A DNA stretch of 64,000 bases, taken from JBBDYG01 sp040901765. GTDB taxonomy: Bacteria > Planctomycetota > Planctomycetia > Pirellulales > Lacipirellulaceae. Position 1 is the first letter of the stretch. Every line of letters begins with the position of its first letter. The stretch lies in assembly GCA_040901765.1 (NCBI GenBank), contig JBBDYG010000040.1, forward strand, positions 124,001 through 188,000. The letters run 5' to 3'. The translations under genes and the position numbers were made by a program. Below the pieces are notes generated by a model. That model saw nothing but the letters and a program-made list of their open reading frames with translations, was not told where the DNA came from and searched no databases. Shown here one piece after another: positions 16,848 to 25,043 of this stretch.

Positions 16848-19034
16848 TCAGTCGATGTACGCGAACTCGTTAAGATTCAACACCGCCCGGCAAAGGTCCA
16901 CGAGCGCGAGTCGTTTGGCGCTGTCACCAGTACCGTCGCCGGGGTTAGTGCCGTGAATCTCCCGATGATGTTTCAGAAATTCACTGGCCATGATCAGTTC
17001 GTCGTTATCCGGCTTCCGCTGGAGGGCGATATTGAATACCGATTCGATCAACTGTGAGCCGTCATCGGCACTTGCATCGCCGGGATCGCCAGGGACTCGA
17101 AGTATGCGGTCGGCCAGTGCTTCGGCAAAACGGACCGCATCGGGGCTGTTAAGCAGCATCAAAGCTTGCGGGGCGACAACGGTCGTGTCGCGGCGGGCAC
17201 ACGAAACGATCGAATCGGGAAAATCGAACGCTTGCAGAAACGGAACCGGCAAGCAGCGCTTGCGAATCAGAAACACGCTCCGCACATCGGTCTGCTCGAG
17301 CGGGTCGGTGTACCAGCCCTGCATCCGCCCTTCGTCGCCGCTCTTTTCCGCTTCGAGGATTGCCGGCTGGGCCAGCCGCAGTTCCTCCGGCACGCTGGGC
17401 CACAACGGACGCCCCGAGTCGCACGGCTGCAACAGGCCCGAAACCGCAAGCAGGCTGTCGCGTAACGTTTCCGCATCGAGCCGCTGAATATTTTGCCGCC
17501 AGTAAAAATTGTTTTCCGGATCGAGTTGTTGGCTAGCCGTGTTGTTGATCGAGACTTGCTTGTAGGCCTGCGACGTGACGATCAGCCGGTGCAGCTCTTT
17601 AATCGACCAGCCTGAACGAACGAACTCAATCGCCAACCAGTCGAGCAATTCGGGATGCGCCGGCCGTGCGCCGCTGTACCCGAAGTCGTTGGGCGTGGCG
17701 ACCAGACCGGTCCCGAAGTGCTGTTGCCAGACGCGGTTCACGAAGACCCGGGCCGTCCAGGGATTGTCGGCGGAGGCGATCCAGTCGGCGAGCGCCAGGC
17801 GGCGCCCCGAGGTATTGTCGCGCGGTGATTTAATCTCGGCCGCACCGGGCGACAGCAGCGAGACAAATCCCGCGTCGACTTCGTCGCGCGGCGATTGGAA
17901 ATCCCCTTGCTCGAACACATGGGTTATCGGCGCGTCGGGGCCTGAGTCCGTGGCGGCCATGGCGACCCGCGGCCTGCGTTTTTTCGACTCTAGTTCTGCA
18001 ATCTGTTTCTGCAACTGTTCGTGGCGTGGCTTGTCAGCTTTCTCGGTGGCCGGTAATTCCTGCTTCAGCGTTTCAATTTCAAGGTCGAGCGGCGCGTTGT
18101 GTTCGGAAATCTCGCGCTGGACCTCCACCGTGTCGATGACCAGGTCGTCGCGCGGTTTAACTCCGGCAAAAAACGCCCGCAAGCGATAATGGTCGGCCTG
18201 CGACAGCGGATCGTATTTGTGGTCGTGACATTGGCAGCACGCCATCGTAAGCCCAAGAAATGCCGCCGCGGTCGTGTTGGTAAGATCGGCCAGCATGTCG
18301 GCCCGCAGGCGGTCCTCTTCTTGGAAGATCGACGCAGTGCTGTCCCACTGCCCCAGTCGCAGGTAACCAGTGGCAATCAGCATGTCAGCTTCGCCCGGCG
18401 TGCGAGGCGGCCCGTCGACAAGCTCATCGCCCGCAAGCTGTTCGCGAATGAATTGGTCAAATGGCTTGTCTTGGCTAAAGGATCGGATGACGTAGTCGCG
18501 ATATTGCCACGCCAGCGGCCGGAACTCGTCCCGTTCGTAGCCGTTCGTGTCGGCATACCGCACCACATCGAGCCACATCCGCGCTTGCCGCTCGCCATAG
18601 CGCGGTGAAGCTAACAGTCGATCGACGAGCTTCGCATAGGCGGCGTCCGCTGTATCGGCGACGAACGCTTCGACTTCATCCACAGTTGGCGGCAGCCCCG
18701 TCAGATCAAACGTCAGCCGACGAATCAGCGTCCGCCGGTCGGCCTCGGGAGTTGCCGACAGCTTGGTTTCCGTCAGGCGGTCGTAGAGGAAGGCATCGAT
18801 CGGATCCGCAGGCGGATTGTTGCCCCGTGGTACGGGCACTTCCCTGGCGATTGGCTTCCGCAACGACCACAGATCGAGCCGTTCGCCGCGAAACAGCTTG
18901 CGGATCGGATTTTGCGGATCGGAGAAGGCATCGCCAATTGCACGCGCTTCTTCGGCATGCGCCAACGAACTAGCGAGCGCAGCCGTTAACAACACTGCCG
19001 ATATTCTCAGTGGAATGACGTGCCGGTGGCCCAT
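16848..19034 (-). CDS. DUF1549/DUF1553 protein without the cytochrome domain
   Basis: A 728-aa secreted protein with a signal peptide (about residues 1-27) and DUF1549 at about 75-290 (IDAFLYDRLTETKL, LTFDLTGLPPTVDEVE, YADTNGYERDEFRP, CCQCHDHKYDP). DUF1553 follows at about 410-690 (LADWIASADNPWTARVFVNR, GTGLVATPNDFGYSGARPAHP, ALMLLNSPDAVRFAEALADR). Unlike the paralogue at 37462-40605 it has no N-terminal Planctomycete cytochrome c (CxxCH) domain; the CQCH in DUF1549 is family-typical. Its function is unknown. It precedes a DUF1501 gene on the same strand. Confidence 0.9.
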   Translation of the reverse strand: MGHRHVIPLRISAVLLTAALASSLAHAEEARAIGDAFSDPQNPIRKLFRGERLDLWSLRKPIAREVPVPRGNNPPADPIDAFLYDRLTETKLSATPEADRRTLIRRLTFDLTGLPPTVDEVEAFVADTADAAYAKLVDRLLASPRYGERQARMWLDVVRYADTNGYERDEFRPLAWQYRDYVIRSFSQDKPFDQFIREQLAGDELVDGPPRTPGEADMLIATGYLRLGQWDSTASIFQEEDRLRADMLADLTNTTAAAFLGLTMACCQCHDHKYDPLSQADHYRLRAFFAGVKPRDDLVIDTVEVQREISEHNAPLDLEIETLKQELPATEKADKPRHEQLQKQIAELESKKRRPRVAMAATDSGPDAPITHVFEQGDFQSPRDEVDAGFVSLLSPGAAEIKSPRDNTSGRRLALADWIASADNPWTARVFVNRVWQQHFGTGLVATPNDFGYSGARPAHPELLDWLAIEFVRSGWSIKELHRLIVTSQAYKQVSINNTASQQLDPENNFYWRQNIQRLDAETLRDSLLAVSGLLQPCDSGRPLWPSVPEELRLAQPAILEAEKSGDEGRMQGWYTDPLEQTDVRSVFLIRKRCLPVPFLQAFDFPDSIVSCARRDTTVVAPQALMLLNSPDAVRFAEALADRILRVPGDPGDASADDGSQLIESVFNIALQRKPDNDELIMASEFLKHHREIHGTNPGDGTGDSAKRLALVDLCRAVLNLNEFAYID

Positions 19035-19112
19035 ACCGCTCTTTTACGACAGAGATTTTTTCCAGCACCCTCGCTGCAACTGCGGTCATTGTAACGTCAC
19101 GAGCGTCATGGA

Positions 19113-19187
19113 GCTATCGGCTTTCGGCCGTCGGCTAGAGCAAGCATGTCCAACTTTCGGCCGATAGCCAACAGCCGATAGTCTACA
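19113..19187. repeat. Short inverted/direct repeat cluster
   Basis: GCTATCGGC (19113-19121) is the reverse complement of GCCGATAGC (19160-19168). CTTTCGGCCG occurs in the same orientation at 19121-19130 and 19154-19163, and GCCGATAG recurs at about 19174-19181. The cluster fills most of the gap between the GntP permease and the DUF1549/DUF1553 gene. It could fold into a stem and separate the two transcripts. Confidence 0.65.
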
Positions 19188-19196
19188 GCCCCAACG

Positions 19197-20606
19197 TCAC
19201 ACCCACGGGAAATTCAGGCTGGCCAGCGTAATCACCACTACCAATGCGACCAGGGGAACAAGAACGGTCACCACTCCGATATCGAGATACGACTGTTTGT
19301 GGGTGAGTCCGCAAATCGTTAACAGCGTAATGACGGCGCCGTTGTGGGGCAATGAATCGAGGCCGCCCGATGCGATGGACGCCACGCGGTGCATGACTTC
19401 GGGGCTGATTCCGTGCTGGAGGGCCGAATCGTAATACGTTTGGCCGAGGCTTTGCAGGGCGATGCCCAAGCCCCCCGACGCCGAGCCGGTGATTCCCGCC
19501 AAAACGTTCACGGCGACCGCTTCGGAAATGAGCGGATTATTCGGCGCAATATTCAGCACGGAGTCCCTGACAATGGTGAACGCCGGCAGGGCAGCAATGA
19601 CGGCCCCATAGCCGACTTCCGACGCCGTATTGAACACGGGCAACAAGGAACCCATTGATGCGATTTTTAAGCATTCGTTCAATCGGCGGCGGCAGCGCGA
19701 CGAGCAAACCAGCAGTAACACGCAGGCCGCGATCAAAGCCAGGATCGATGACCACAGCCCAAGCACGTCTGTTAACGCCACTTTGCCGAATCGTTCTTCA
19801 AGCTGATATTCCGAAGGCCAGGTGGGAAGCCACCACTTTGAACATAGGTAGTTGCAAACGAGCACGCAGATGACCGGTGCCAGCGCCAAAGTGAATGGGG
19901 GCATTGATTCCGCAGCGCCGGTTGGCGTCTTACGGTCGAGGATGGGGCCGTATCCCTCGGTAGCGTAACCCTCGGCCTGCCGGGCCGCGGCGCGGGCGCG
20001 GTAGTTCAGCCACAACATTCCCAAGGTGAACATGCAGAGAGCGGCAATTATTCCCAGCACGGGCGCGGCATACGCCGTTGTCCGGAAGTAGGGCATCGGG
20101 ATCAAGTTCTGAATCTGAATCGTTCCGGGCAGCGCAGTCATTGTAAAAGTACCCGAACCGAGTGCAATTGCGCCAGGTATCAAGCGTCGTGGAATGTCGG
20201 CGATTTGAAACAATTGAGTGGCCAACGAAAAAATTGCAAACGCGATCACAAACAGCGAAACGCCACCATAGGTCAACACGGCGCAACACAGCACGACGGC
20301 CAGGATTGCGTGCCGACTTCCCAGCGTGGAGCTGATTCCGTTGGCAATCGCCGCGGCATAACCCGACTCTTCCATCAATTTCCCGAAGATCGCTCCCAGC
20401 AAAAACACTGGAAAGAACATGATGATGAACTTGCCCAAGGCCGGCATGAAGATTTGGGTGTAGCAGGCCAGAATGGGAAGCTCCCCGCCGCTGAACGTTA
20501 CAGCCAGCATGGCGAGCAACGGCGCGAGCACGATAACGCTCATGCCGCGATACGCAAGGAACATGAGCAGTGCCAACGAGATCACTAAACCGCTAAGTCC
20601 GATCAT
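19197..20606 (-). CDS. GntP-family permease (gluconate:H+ symporter-like)
   Basis: A 469-aa integral membrane protein with about 12 hydrophobic segments. Family features are the N-terminal YRGMSVIVLAPLLAMLAV, FFPVFLLGAIFGKLMEESGYAAAIA and GGVSLFVIAFAIF, and the late SASGGLGIALQSLG and GGLDSLPHNGAVITLL blocks. GntP members carry gluconate or related hydroxy acids with protons, but the substrate cannot be fixed from sequence. A periplasmic PQQ dehydrogenase in the same window could make sugar acids, a loose link only. It is upstream of the DUF1549/DUF1501 run, separated from it by a repeat cluster. Confidence 0.88.
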   Translation of the reverse strand: MIGLSGLVISLALLMFLAYRGMSVIVLAPLLAMLAVTFSGGELPILACYTQIFMPALGKFIIMFFPVFLLGAIFGKLMEESGYAAAIANGISSTLGSRHAILAVVLCCAVLTYGGVSLFVIAFAIFSLATQLFQIADIPRRLIPGAIALGSGTFTMTALPGTIQIQNLIPMPYFRTTAYAAPVLGIIAALCMFTLGMLWLNYRARAAARQAEGYATEGYGPILDRKTPTGAAESMPPFTLALAPVICVLVCNYLCSKWWLPTWPSEYQLEERFGKVALTDVLGLWSSILALIAACVLLLVCSSRCRRRLNECLKIASMGSLLPVFNTASEVGYGAVIAALPAFTIVRDSVLNIAPNNPLISEAVAVNVLAGITGSASGGLGIALQSLGQTYYDSALQHGISPEVMHRVASIASGGLDSLPHNGAVITLLTICGLTHKQSYLDIGVVTVLVPLVALVVVITLASLNFPWV

Positions 20607-20819
20607 TCATTTACTCTGCTTTGCCTTTGAGATTGGTTGCGCTCGTGGGAGAGTCCCAAAAAATAGGGACTTTTTCGCCAGTTTAAGATTTTGCTTGTGT
20701 ATTGTGATGGAATCGCTAAGATGCGGCAAGACGCAGGAAACAAGCGGAGGCAATGTCCATCAAAACGATGCGCATCGCGTGTTGCGCAAAAGCAGTGTTT
20801 CAGATTCCTGTCTATTATA

Positions 20820-20831
20820 GGGGGGTGTCTA
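20820..20831 (+). promoter_or_regulatory. G-run leader of PEP-CTERM gene
   Basis: GGGGGGTGTCTA sits directly before the ATG at 20832. Nearly the same element precedes the PEP-CTERM genes starting at 29493, 59625 (minus) and 62194. It probably serves as an unusual Shine-Dalgarno element or a shared post-transcriptional control site. Confidence 0.6.
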
Positions 20832-21560
20832 ATGAGACTGCATGGTGTGATTGCTGTCATGTCGCTGGCGTTGGCCGCGACGGTTTCTCCATTCTCATCG
20901 GCGCTGGCCGATGATTTCGCTCCGCCGCCCTGGCGCGGAGGGCCAAACGACACGCTGCAAGGGTGGGAATTCCTCGACGCTGGAAATCAGGTTTCGACTG
21001 GCGGCTATGCGAAAGTCGCCGACGATCCCAACGTGGCGCAGCGCTGGGGCAATGGCCCGGTACCGTTCTTTGTTCCGGTTCCTGGCATCGGCAGCTCGAC
21101 GCCCGACCCGCTTGCGACGTGGACTGATACGTGGACGTGGGATCCGGGCGCGGACGGCGATGGCGGTTGGACCCCGCAATTCATCCCCGGCTCGATGACG
21201 CTGTGGATTCCCAATTGGATTGATAACGAACTTCTCAAGTTGCTGCGCATTCAGTTCACCTACGACGGCCTTCCGCCCGAGATACTTGGCCCGATTTTGG
21301 GCGGGTTCGGAACCGATCCCCTTAATACGGTTCCCGGCACTCCGGTCGGTCCGCCGGTGTTTGTCGATAACCGCCATTACTATCAAGACTGGCGGATCGT
21401 TCCGAACCCGCACTGGGATCGCATCGGCTTACTGGTGCCGGTCGGCACGCGGCTCGATGAGATCGTGGTCGATACGATTTCCTTCACCATCCCGGAACCG
21501 AGTTCCGCGTTGTTAATGGCGCTCGCGCTTGTCGGGATATTGGCGTGGCATCGACGCTGA
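20832..21560 (+). CDS. PEP-CTERM sorted protein
   Basis: A 242-aa secreted protein with a signal peptide (about residues 1-26, ending SALA) and a C-terminal PEP-CTERM tail (IPEPSSALLMALALVGILAW then HRR). Exosortase is expected to cleave the tail at the cell surface. The middle is rich in Trp, Pro and Gly (DTLQGWEF, WTDTWTWDPGADGDGGW) with no recognised domain. ATG 20832 was chosen because the signal peptide and G-run leader both point to it; the frame is open to 20691 without similarity. A strong bidirectional terminator follows. Confidence 0.85.
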   Translation: MRLHGVIAVMSLALAATVSPFSSALADDFAPPPWRGGPNDTLQGWEFLDAGNQVSTGGYAKVADDPNVAQRWGNGPVPFFVPVPGIGSSTPDPLATWTDTWTWDPGADGDGGWTPQFIPGSMTLWIPNWIDNELLKLLRIQFTYDGLPPEILGPILGGFGTDPLNTVPGTPVGPPVFVDNRHYYQDWRIVPNPHWDRIGLLVPVGTRLDEIVVDTISFTIPEPSSALLMALALVGILAWHRR

Positions 21561-21587
21561 GCGACTGAACGACTGAGGAACTTAACT

Positions 21588-21627
21588 GGGGCAGAACGAT
21601 TTATTAAATCGTTCTGCCCGTTTTATT
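21588..21627. terminator. Bidirectional terminator
   Basis: GGGCAGAACGATTTA (21589-21603) and TAAATCGTTCTGCCC (21605-21619) are perfect 15-base complements, followed by GTTTTATT. It lies between two converging genes and can end both. Confidence 0.9.
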
Positions 21628-22657
21628 CCTGCGGCGTCAGCAACACCTTGCCTTGCGTCATGTTCTCAACGTACTGCGTCAAGCCGGCCTGCATCTCGTC
21701 GAGATTCAATCGCCGCTGAACTTCCGTCTCGATGCGGCCGTCGATGACCATCTGCTGCACGCGGCGTGCCAAGCGGATCATGCCGATCACGCCGCGACCG
21801 CGGAGCCACGCGCTGAGGAAGAATCCGTTGATCGTCTTTTCGTGAAAGATCAACTCCACAGGATCAATATTTCCGCAGGCTGCTTCGGATAGCGCGCCGT
21901 AGACGTAGATGCTGGACCCGCGCGGCATCGCGTTATGCACCAAGCCGGTCATTGGGCCTGCAATGGCTTCAAAAGCGATGGTGGCTTTGAGCTGCTTGCA
22001 GAGTGCGCGAAGCTGTTTGGCGAAATCTTCGCTCGACGAGTTTAATACGTGCGTCGCGCCTTTGGACTTGAGCAGATCCACTTGGGCCGCACGGCGAACG
22101 ACGTGGATCATCGGATAATCTTCTTCGGCCGACATGGCCAGCAGCATCCGCCCGAGTTGGCTCGCGCCGGCTGTATGAACTGCCGCGCGGTGGCCGCCTT
22201 TGCGGGCCGTTTCAAGAAGCCCTATCGCTGTGAGGGGGTTGATGATGAGGCTGGCGGCCTGCTCGTTGGTGATTTTCGACTTGAGTGGGACGCACTCGGC
22301 GGCGTTAGCCACGGTGTATTGTGCCCAGGTTCCGTCGCGGTCGCCTTGCACGGCGCATGCCACTCGCTTGCCGTTGATCCAATTGGCGAGCCAACCGCCT
22401 CCGCTGGCAAACACGGTTCCGGCTCCTTCCCAACCCGGCACGGTGGGCAAAGTCTTGAGCGTGCCGTACTTGCCTTGCAAGAGGAGCAAATCGGAAGGGT
22501 TGCACGGCGCGGCTTCGATGCGAATCAACACCTGCCCACGATCAGGCTGGGGCACGGGACGCTCCACGACTTGAAGCTTGCCGATCGCATCGATGGCATT
22601 CTGGCCGTACTCTGGAAGCACCACGGCCCGCATCGTGTTGGGGATTGCAGTTGCCAT
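21623..22657 (-). CDS. Zinc-less MDR oxidoreductase (quinone/enoyl reductase-like)
   Basis: A 344-aa NAD(P)H-dependent medium-chain reductase. The catalytic domain has PCNPSDLLLLQGKYG and VPGWEGAGTVFASGGG, where zinc alcohol dehydrogenases would have GHE and cysteine ligands; none are present. It therefore groups with quinone oxidoreductase and trans-2-enoyl reductase types. The nucleotide-binding region follows (HTAGASQLGRMLLAMS). ATG 22657 was preferred over a TTG at 22726 because the upstream residues are low complexity. It diverges from eutB with about 165 bp between, so it could act on acetaldehyde-derived or unrelated metabolites; its substrate is unknown. Confidence 0.8.
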   Translation of the reverse strand: MATAIPNTMRAVVLPEYGQNAIDAIGKLQVVERPVPQPDRGQVLIRIEAAPCNPSDLLLLQGKYGTLKTLPTVPGWEGAGTVFASGGGWLANWINGKRVACAVQGDRDGTWAQYTVANAAECVPLKSKITNEQAASLIINPLTAIGLLETARKGGHRAAVHTAGASQLGRMLLAMSAEEDYPMIHVVRRAAQVDLLKSKGATHVLNSSSEDFAKQLRALCKQLKATIAFEAIAGPMTGLVHNAMPRGSSIYVYGALSEAACGNIDPVELIFHEKTINGFFLSAWLRGRGVIGMIRLARRVQQMVIDGRIETEVQRRLNLDEMQAGLTQYVENMTQGKVLLTPQE

Positions 22658-22822
22658 TAGGGATGGCCGATCGTCGGGGCGATTGTTGGGATGGTTTACT
22701 GTAGTCGGTCGGTGCAGCGATTCCAAGCGGCGTTCTATGGCGAATGGATGCCGAAGCAGGATGGCACCAAGCCCCGCTGCGCTCTAGCATTGAAGGAAGC
22801 TCAGCGGAGAAGGTAACGCTCA

Positions 22823-24214
22823 ATGGCAATCTACGCGCACACAATCGGTGGCTCGACATACCGATTCAATAGCCTGAAACAATTGCTGGCGAAGGCCACT
22901 CCGGCGCGGTCGGGCGACTCCCTGGCAGGTATTGCGGCGTTGGATGACACGGAGCGCGCGGCTGCACAAATGGCGCTGGCCGAGGTGCCGCTCAAGGCGT
23001 TTCTCGAAGATCTGATTATTCCCTACGAGCAGGACGAGGTGACTCGGCTGATCGTCGAGGAGCACGATTCGGATGCCTTCGCGCCGGTCGGCCACCTCAG
23101 GGTGGGCGACTTCCGCAATTGGCTGCTCTCCGATGCCGCGGACACGACGACACTTGCCGCGCTTGCGCCGGGCGTCACTCCTGAAATGGCAGCGGCGGTG
23201 TCGAAGATCATGCGGGTGCAGGATCTTATTCTGGTTGCGAAAAAATGCCGCGTCGTCACCAGGTTTCGCAATACCCTGGGACTTCCGGGCCGGCTCTCGA
23301 CGCGGCTGCAACCGAACCATCCTACGGACGACCCAACGGGGATCGCCGCGAGTATTGTAGATGGCCTGATGTATGGCAGCGGCGATGCAGTGATCGGTGT
23401 GAACCCGGCAACCGACAGCATTGCCGCGGTAATGACGCTGATCGAAATGCTCGACGCGATCATTGCCACATACGAAATTCCGACACAGACGTGCGTGCTG
23501 GCCCACGTCACGACGAGCATCGAGGCCATCAACCGCGGTGCACCGGTGGACCTCGTGTTTCAATCCATCGCCGGGACGGAAGCGGCCAACGCCAGTTTTG
23601 GCGTCAATTTGTCCATCCTTCGGGAGAGTCGGGACGCGGCGCTTGCTCTGAAGCGTGGCACGGTTGGCGACAATGTGATGTACTTTGAAACGGGGCAGGG
23701 GAGTGCCTTGTCGGCCGAGGCCCACCACGGCGTCGATCAGCAGACTTGCGAAGCGCGAACCTACGCCGTGGCGCGCAAATACAAGCCGCTGCTCGTGAAC
23801 ACGGTGGTCGGATTCATCGGCCCCGAGTACCTTTACGACGGCAAACAGATCATTCGCGCGGGACTCGAAGACCATTTCTGCGGCAAGCTGATGGGCCTGC
23901 CGATGGGCTGCGACGTTTGTTACACGAACCATGCGGAGGCCGACCAGAATGACATGGACGTGCTGCTCACGCTGCTGGGCGTAGCGGGCGTCACGTATAT
24001 CATGGGCATTCCCGGCTCGGACGATATTATGCTGAACTACCAGACGACTTCGTTCCACGATGCACTCTACGCGCGGCAGGTGTTGGGTCTGCGGCCCGCG
24101 CCTGAGTTCGAGGCATGGCTACAAAACGTCGGCGTGTTGGAGCCAGGCGGATCGCAACGCCTTTCGGTGGCGCTTCCCCGACTATTTCAGCGGGCACTCG
24201 CGAAATTGACGTGA
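22823..24214 (+). CDS. eutB: Ethanolamine ammonia-lyase large subunit
   Basis: A 463-aa TIM-barrel subunit of the adenosylcobalamin-dependent lyase that converts ethanolamine to acetaldehyde and ammonia. Family blocks are intact: LDDTERAAAQMALAEVPL, VGDFRNWLLSD, FRNTLGLPGRLSTRLQPNHP, DVCYTNHAEADQNDMD and GIPGSDDIMLNYQTTSFHD. Length is close to the E. coli enzyme (453 aa). eutC follows after 10 bases. No eutA reactivase, microcompartment shell genes or ethanolamine permease lie in the window, so this is a minimal eut unit. Confidence 0.95.
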   Translation: MAIYAHTIGGSTYRFNSLKQLLAKATPARSGDSLAGIAALDDTERAAAQMALAEVPLKAFLEDLIIPYEQDEVTRLIVEEHDSDAFAPVGHLRVGDFRNWLLSDAADTTTLAALAPGVTPEMAAAVSKIMRVQDLILVAKKCRVVTRFRNTLGLPGRLSTRLQPNHPTDDPTGIAASIVDGLMYGSGDAVIGVNPATDSIAAVMTLIEMLDAIIATYEIPTQTCVLAHVTTSIEAINRGAPVDLVFQSIAGTEAANASFGVNLSILRESRDAALALKRGTVGDNVMYFETGQGSALSAEAHHGVDQQTCEARTYAVARKYKPLLVNTVVGFIGPEYLYDGKQIIRAGLEDHFCGKLMGLPMGCDVCYTNHAEADQNDMDVLLTLLGVAGVTYIMGIPGSDDIMLNYQTTSFHDALYARQVLGLRPAPEFEAWLQNVGVLEPGGSQRLSVALPRLFQRALAKLT

Positions 24215-24224
24215 AGGGGAGCCG

Positions 24225-25031
24225 ATGGATGAGCCGAGAGCACCGGTGGTTGCGAACCCCTGGCAGCAATTGCGCCAGTTCACACCGGCGCGCATCGCGC
24301 TGGGCCGGGCTGGAATTAGTTTGCCAACACGGCCCAACCTCGAATTCCAATTCGCACACGCTCGAGCGCGCGATGCCGTGCATCATCCGTTGGCGATCGA
24401 GCCACTCCAAGCGGAATTGGCGAACCGCAGACTGGAGGCGCTCGTGCTGCACAGCGCCGCGGCCGATCGTACCACTTATCTTCAGCGTCCGGACTTGGGG
24501 CGGCGGCTGGCAACGGATTCGCGTTGCCGCCTCGAAGCTCTAGCCAGCAAGTCGCCCCACGGGTTCGACGTGGCCTTCGTCATTGCCGATGGGCTTTCCG
24601 CGTTCGCGATTGAGGAGAACGCGATTTCGTTCCTCGATGAAATGCTCGCGAAACTTAAAGCCGACAACTGGCGCGTGGCCCCTATCGCCATCGTCGAGCA
24701 AGGCCGCGTGGCGATTGGCGACGAAGTCGGCCTGGTGCTGAAAGCGGAAATGGTGGCGATCCTGATCGGCGAGCGGCCGGGGCTAAGCTCGCCCGATAGC
24801 ATGGGAATCTATCTTACTTTTGAGCCGCGAGTGGGGAGAACCGATGCGGAGCGGAACTGCATTTCCAACGTTCGGCGCGAGGGGATCAGCCACGAACTCG
24901 CCGCCCACAAATTGCACTATCTGATGACCGAGGCGCGGCGACGCAGGATCACGGGTGTGAGTCTGAAGGATGAGTCCGAATCGCCCCGAGCACTTCCGGC
25001 CGGGAACAACTTTCTCATTTCGTCTACCTGA
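24225..25031 (+). CDS. eutC: Ethanolamine ammonia-lyase small subunit
   Basis: A 268-aa subunit that helps bind adenosylcobalamin at the EutB interface. Conserved blocks are FTPARIALGRAGISLPT, FQFAHARARDAVH, DVAFVIADGLSAFAI and the C-terminal GERPGLSSPDSMGIYLTF and DAERNCISNVRREGI. It lacks the extended N-terminal domain of the enterobacterial protein (295 aa), as is common. The GAAGGGGAGCC stretch just before it serves as ribosome-binding site. It converges on the Gfo/Idh/MocA gene, 12 bases away. Confidence 0.95.
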   Translation: MDEPRAPVVANPWQQLRQFTPARIALGRAGISLPTRPNLEFQFAHARARDAVHHPLAIEPLQAELANRRLEALVLHSAAADRTTYLQRPDLGRRLATDSRCRLEALASKSPHGFDVAFVIADGLSAFAIEENAISFLDEMLAKLKADNWRVAPIAIVEQGRVAIGDEVGLVLKAEMVAILIGERPGLSSPDSMGIYLTFEPRVGRTDAERNCISNVRREGISHELAAHKLHYLMTEARRRRITGVSLKDESESPRALPAGNNFLISST

Positions 25032-25043
25032 AGGCAGTTCCGA

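Noticed and set aside
22820..24058. 412-codon open frame on the minus strand
   Set aside because: Exactly antisense to eutB and compositionally abnormal (His, Arg and Gly rich).
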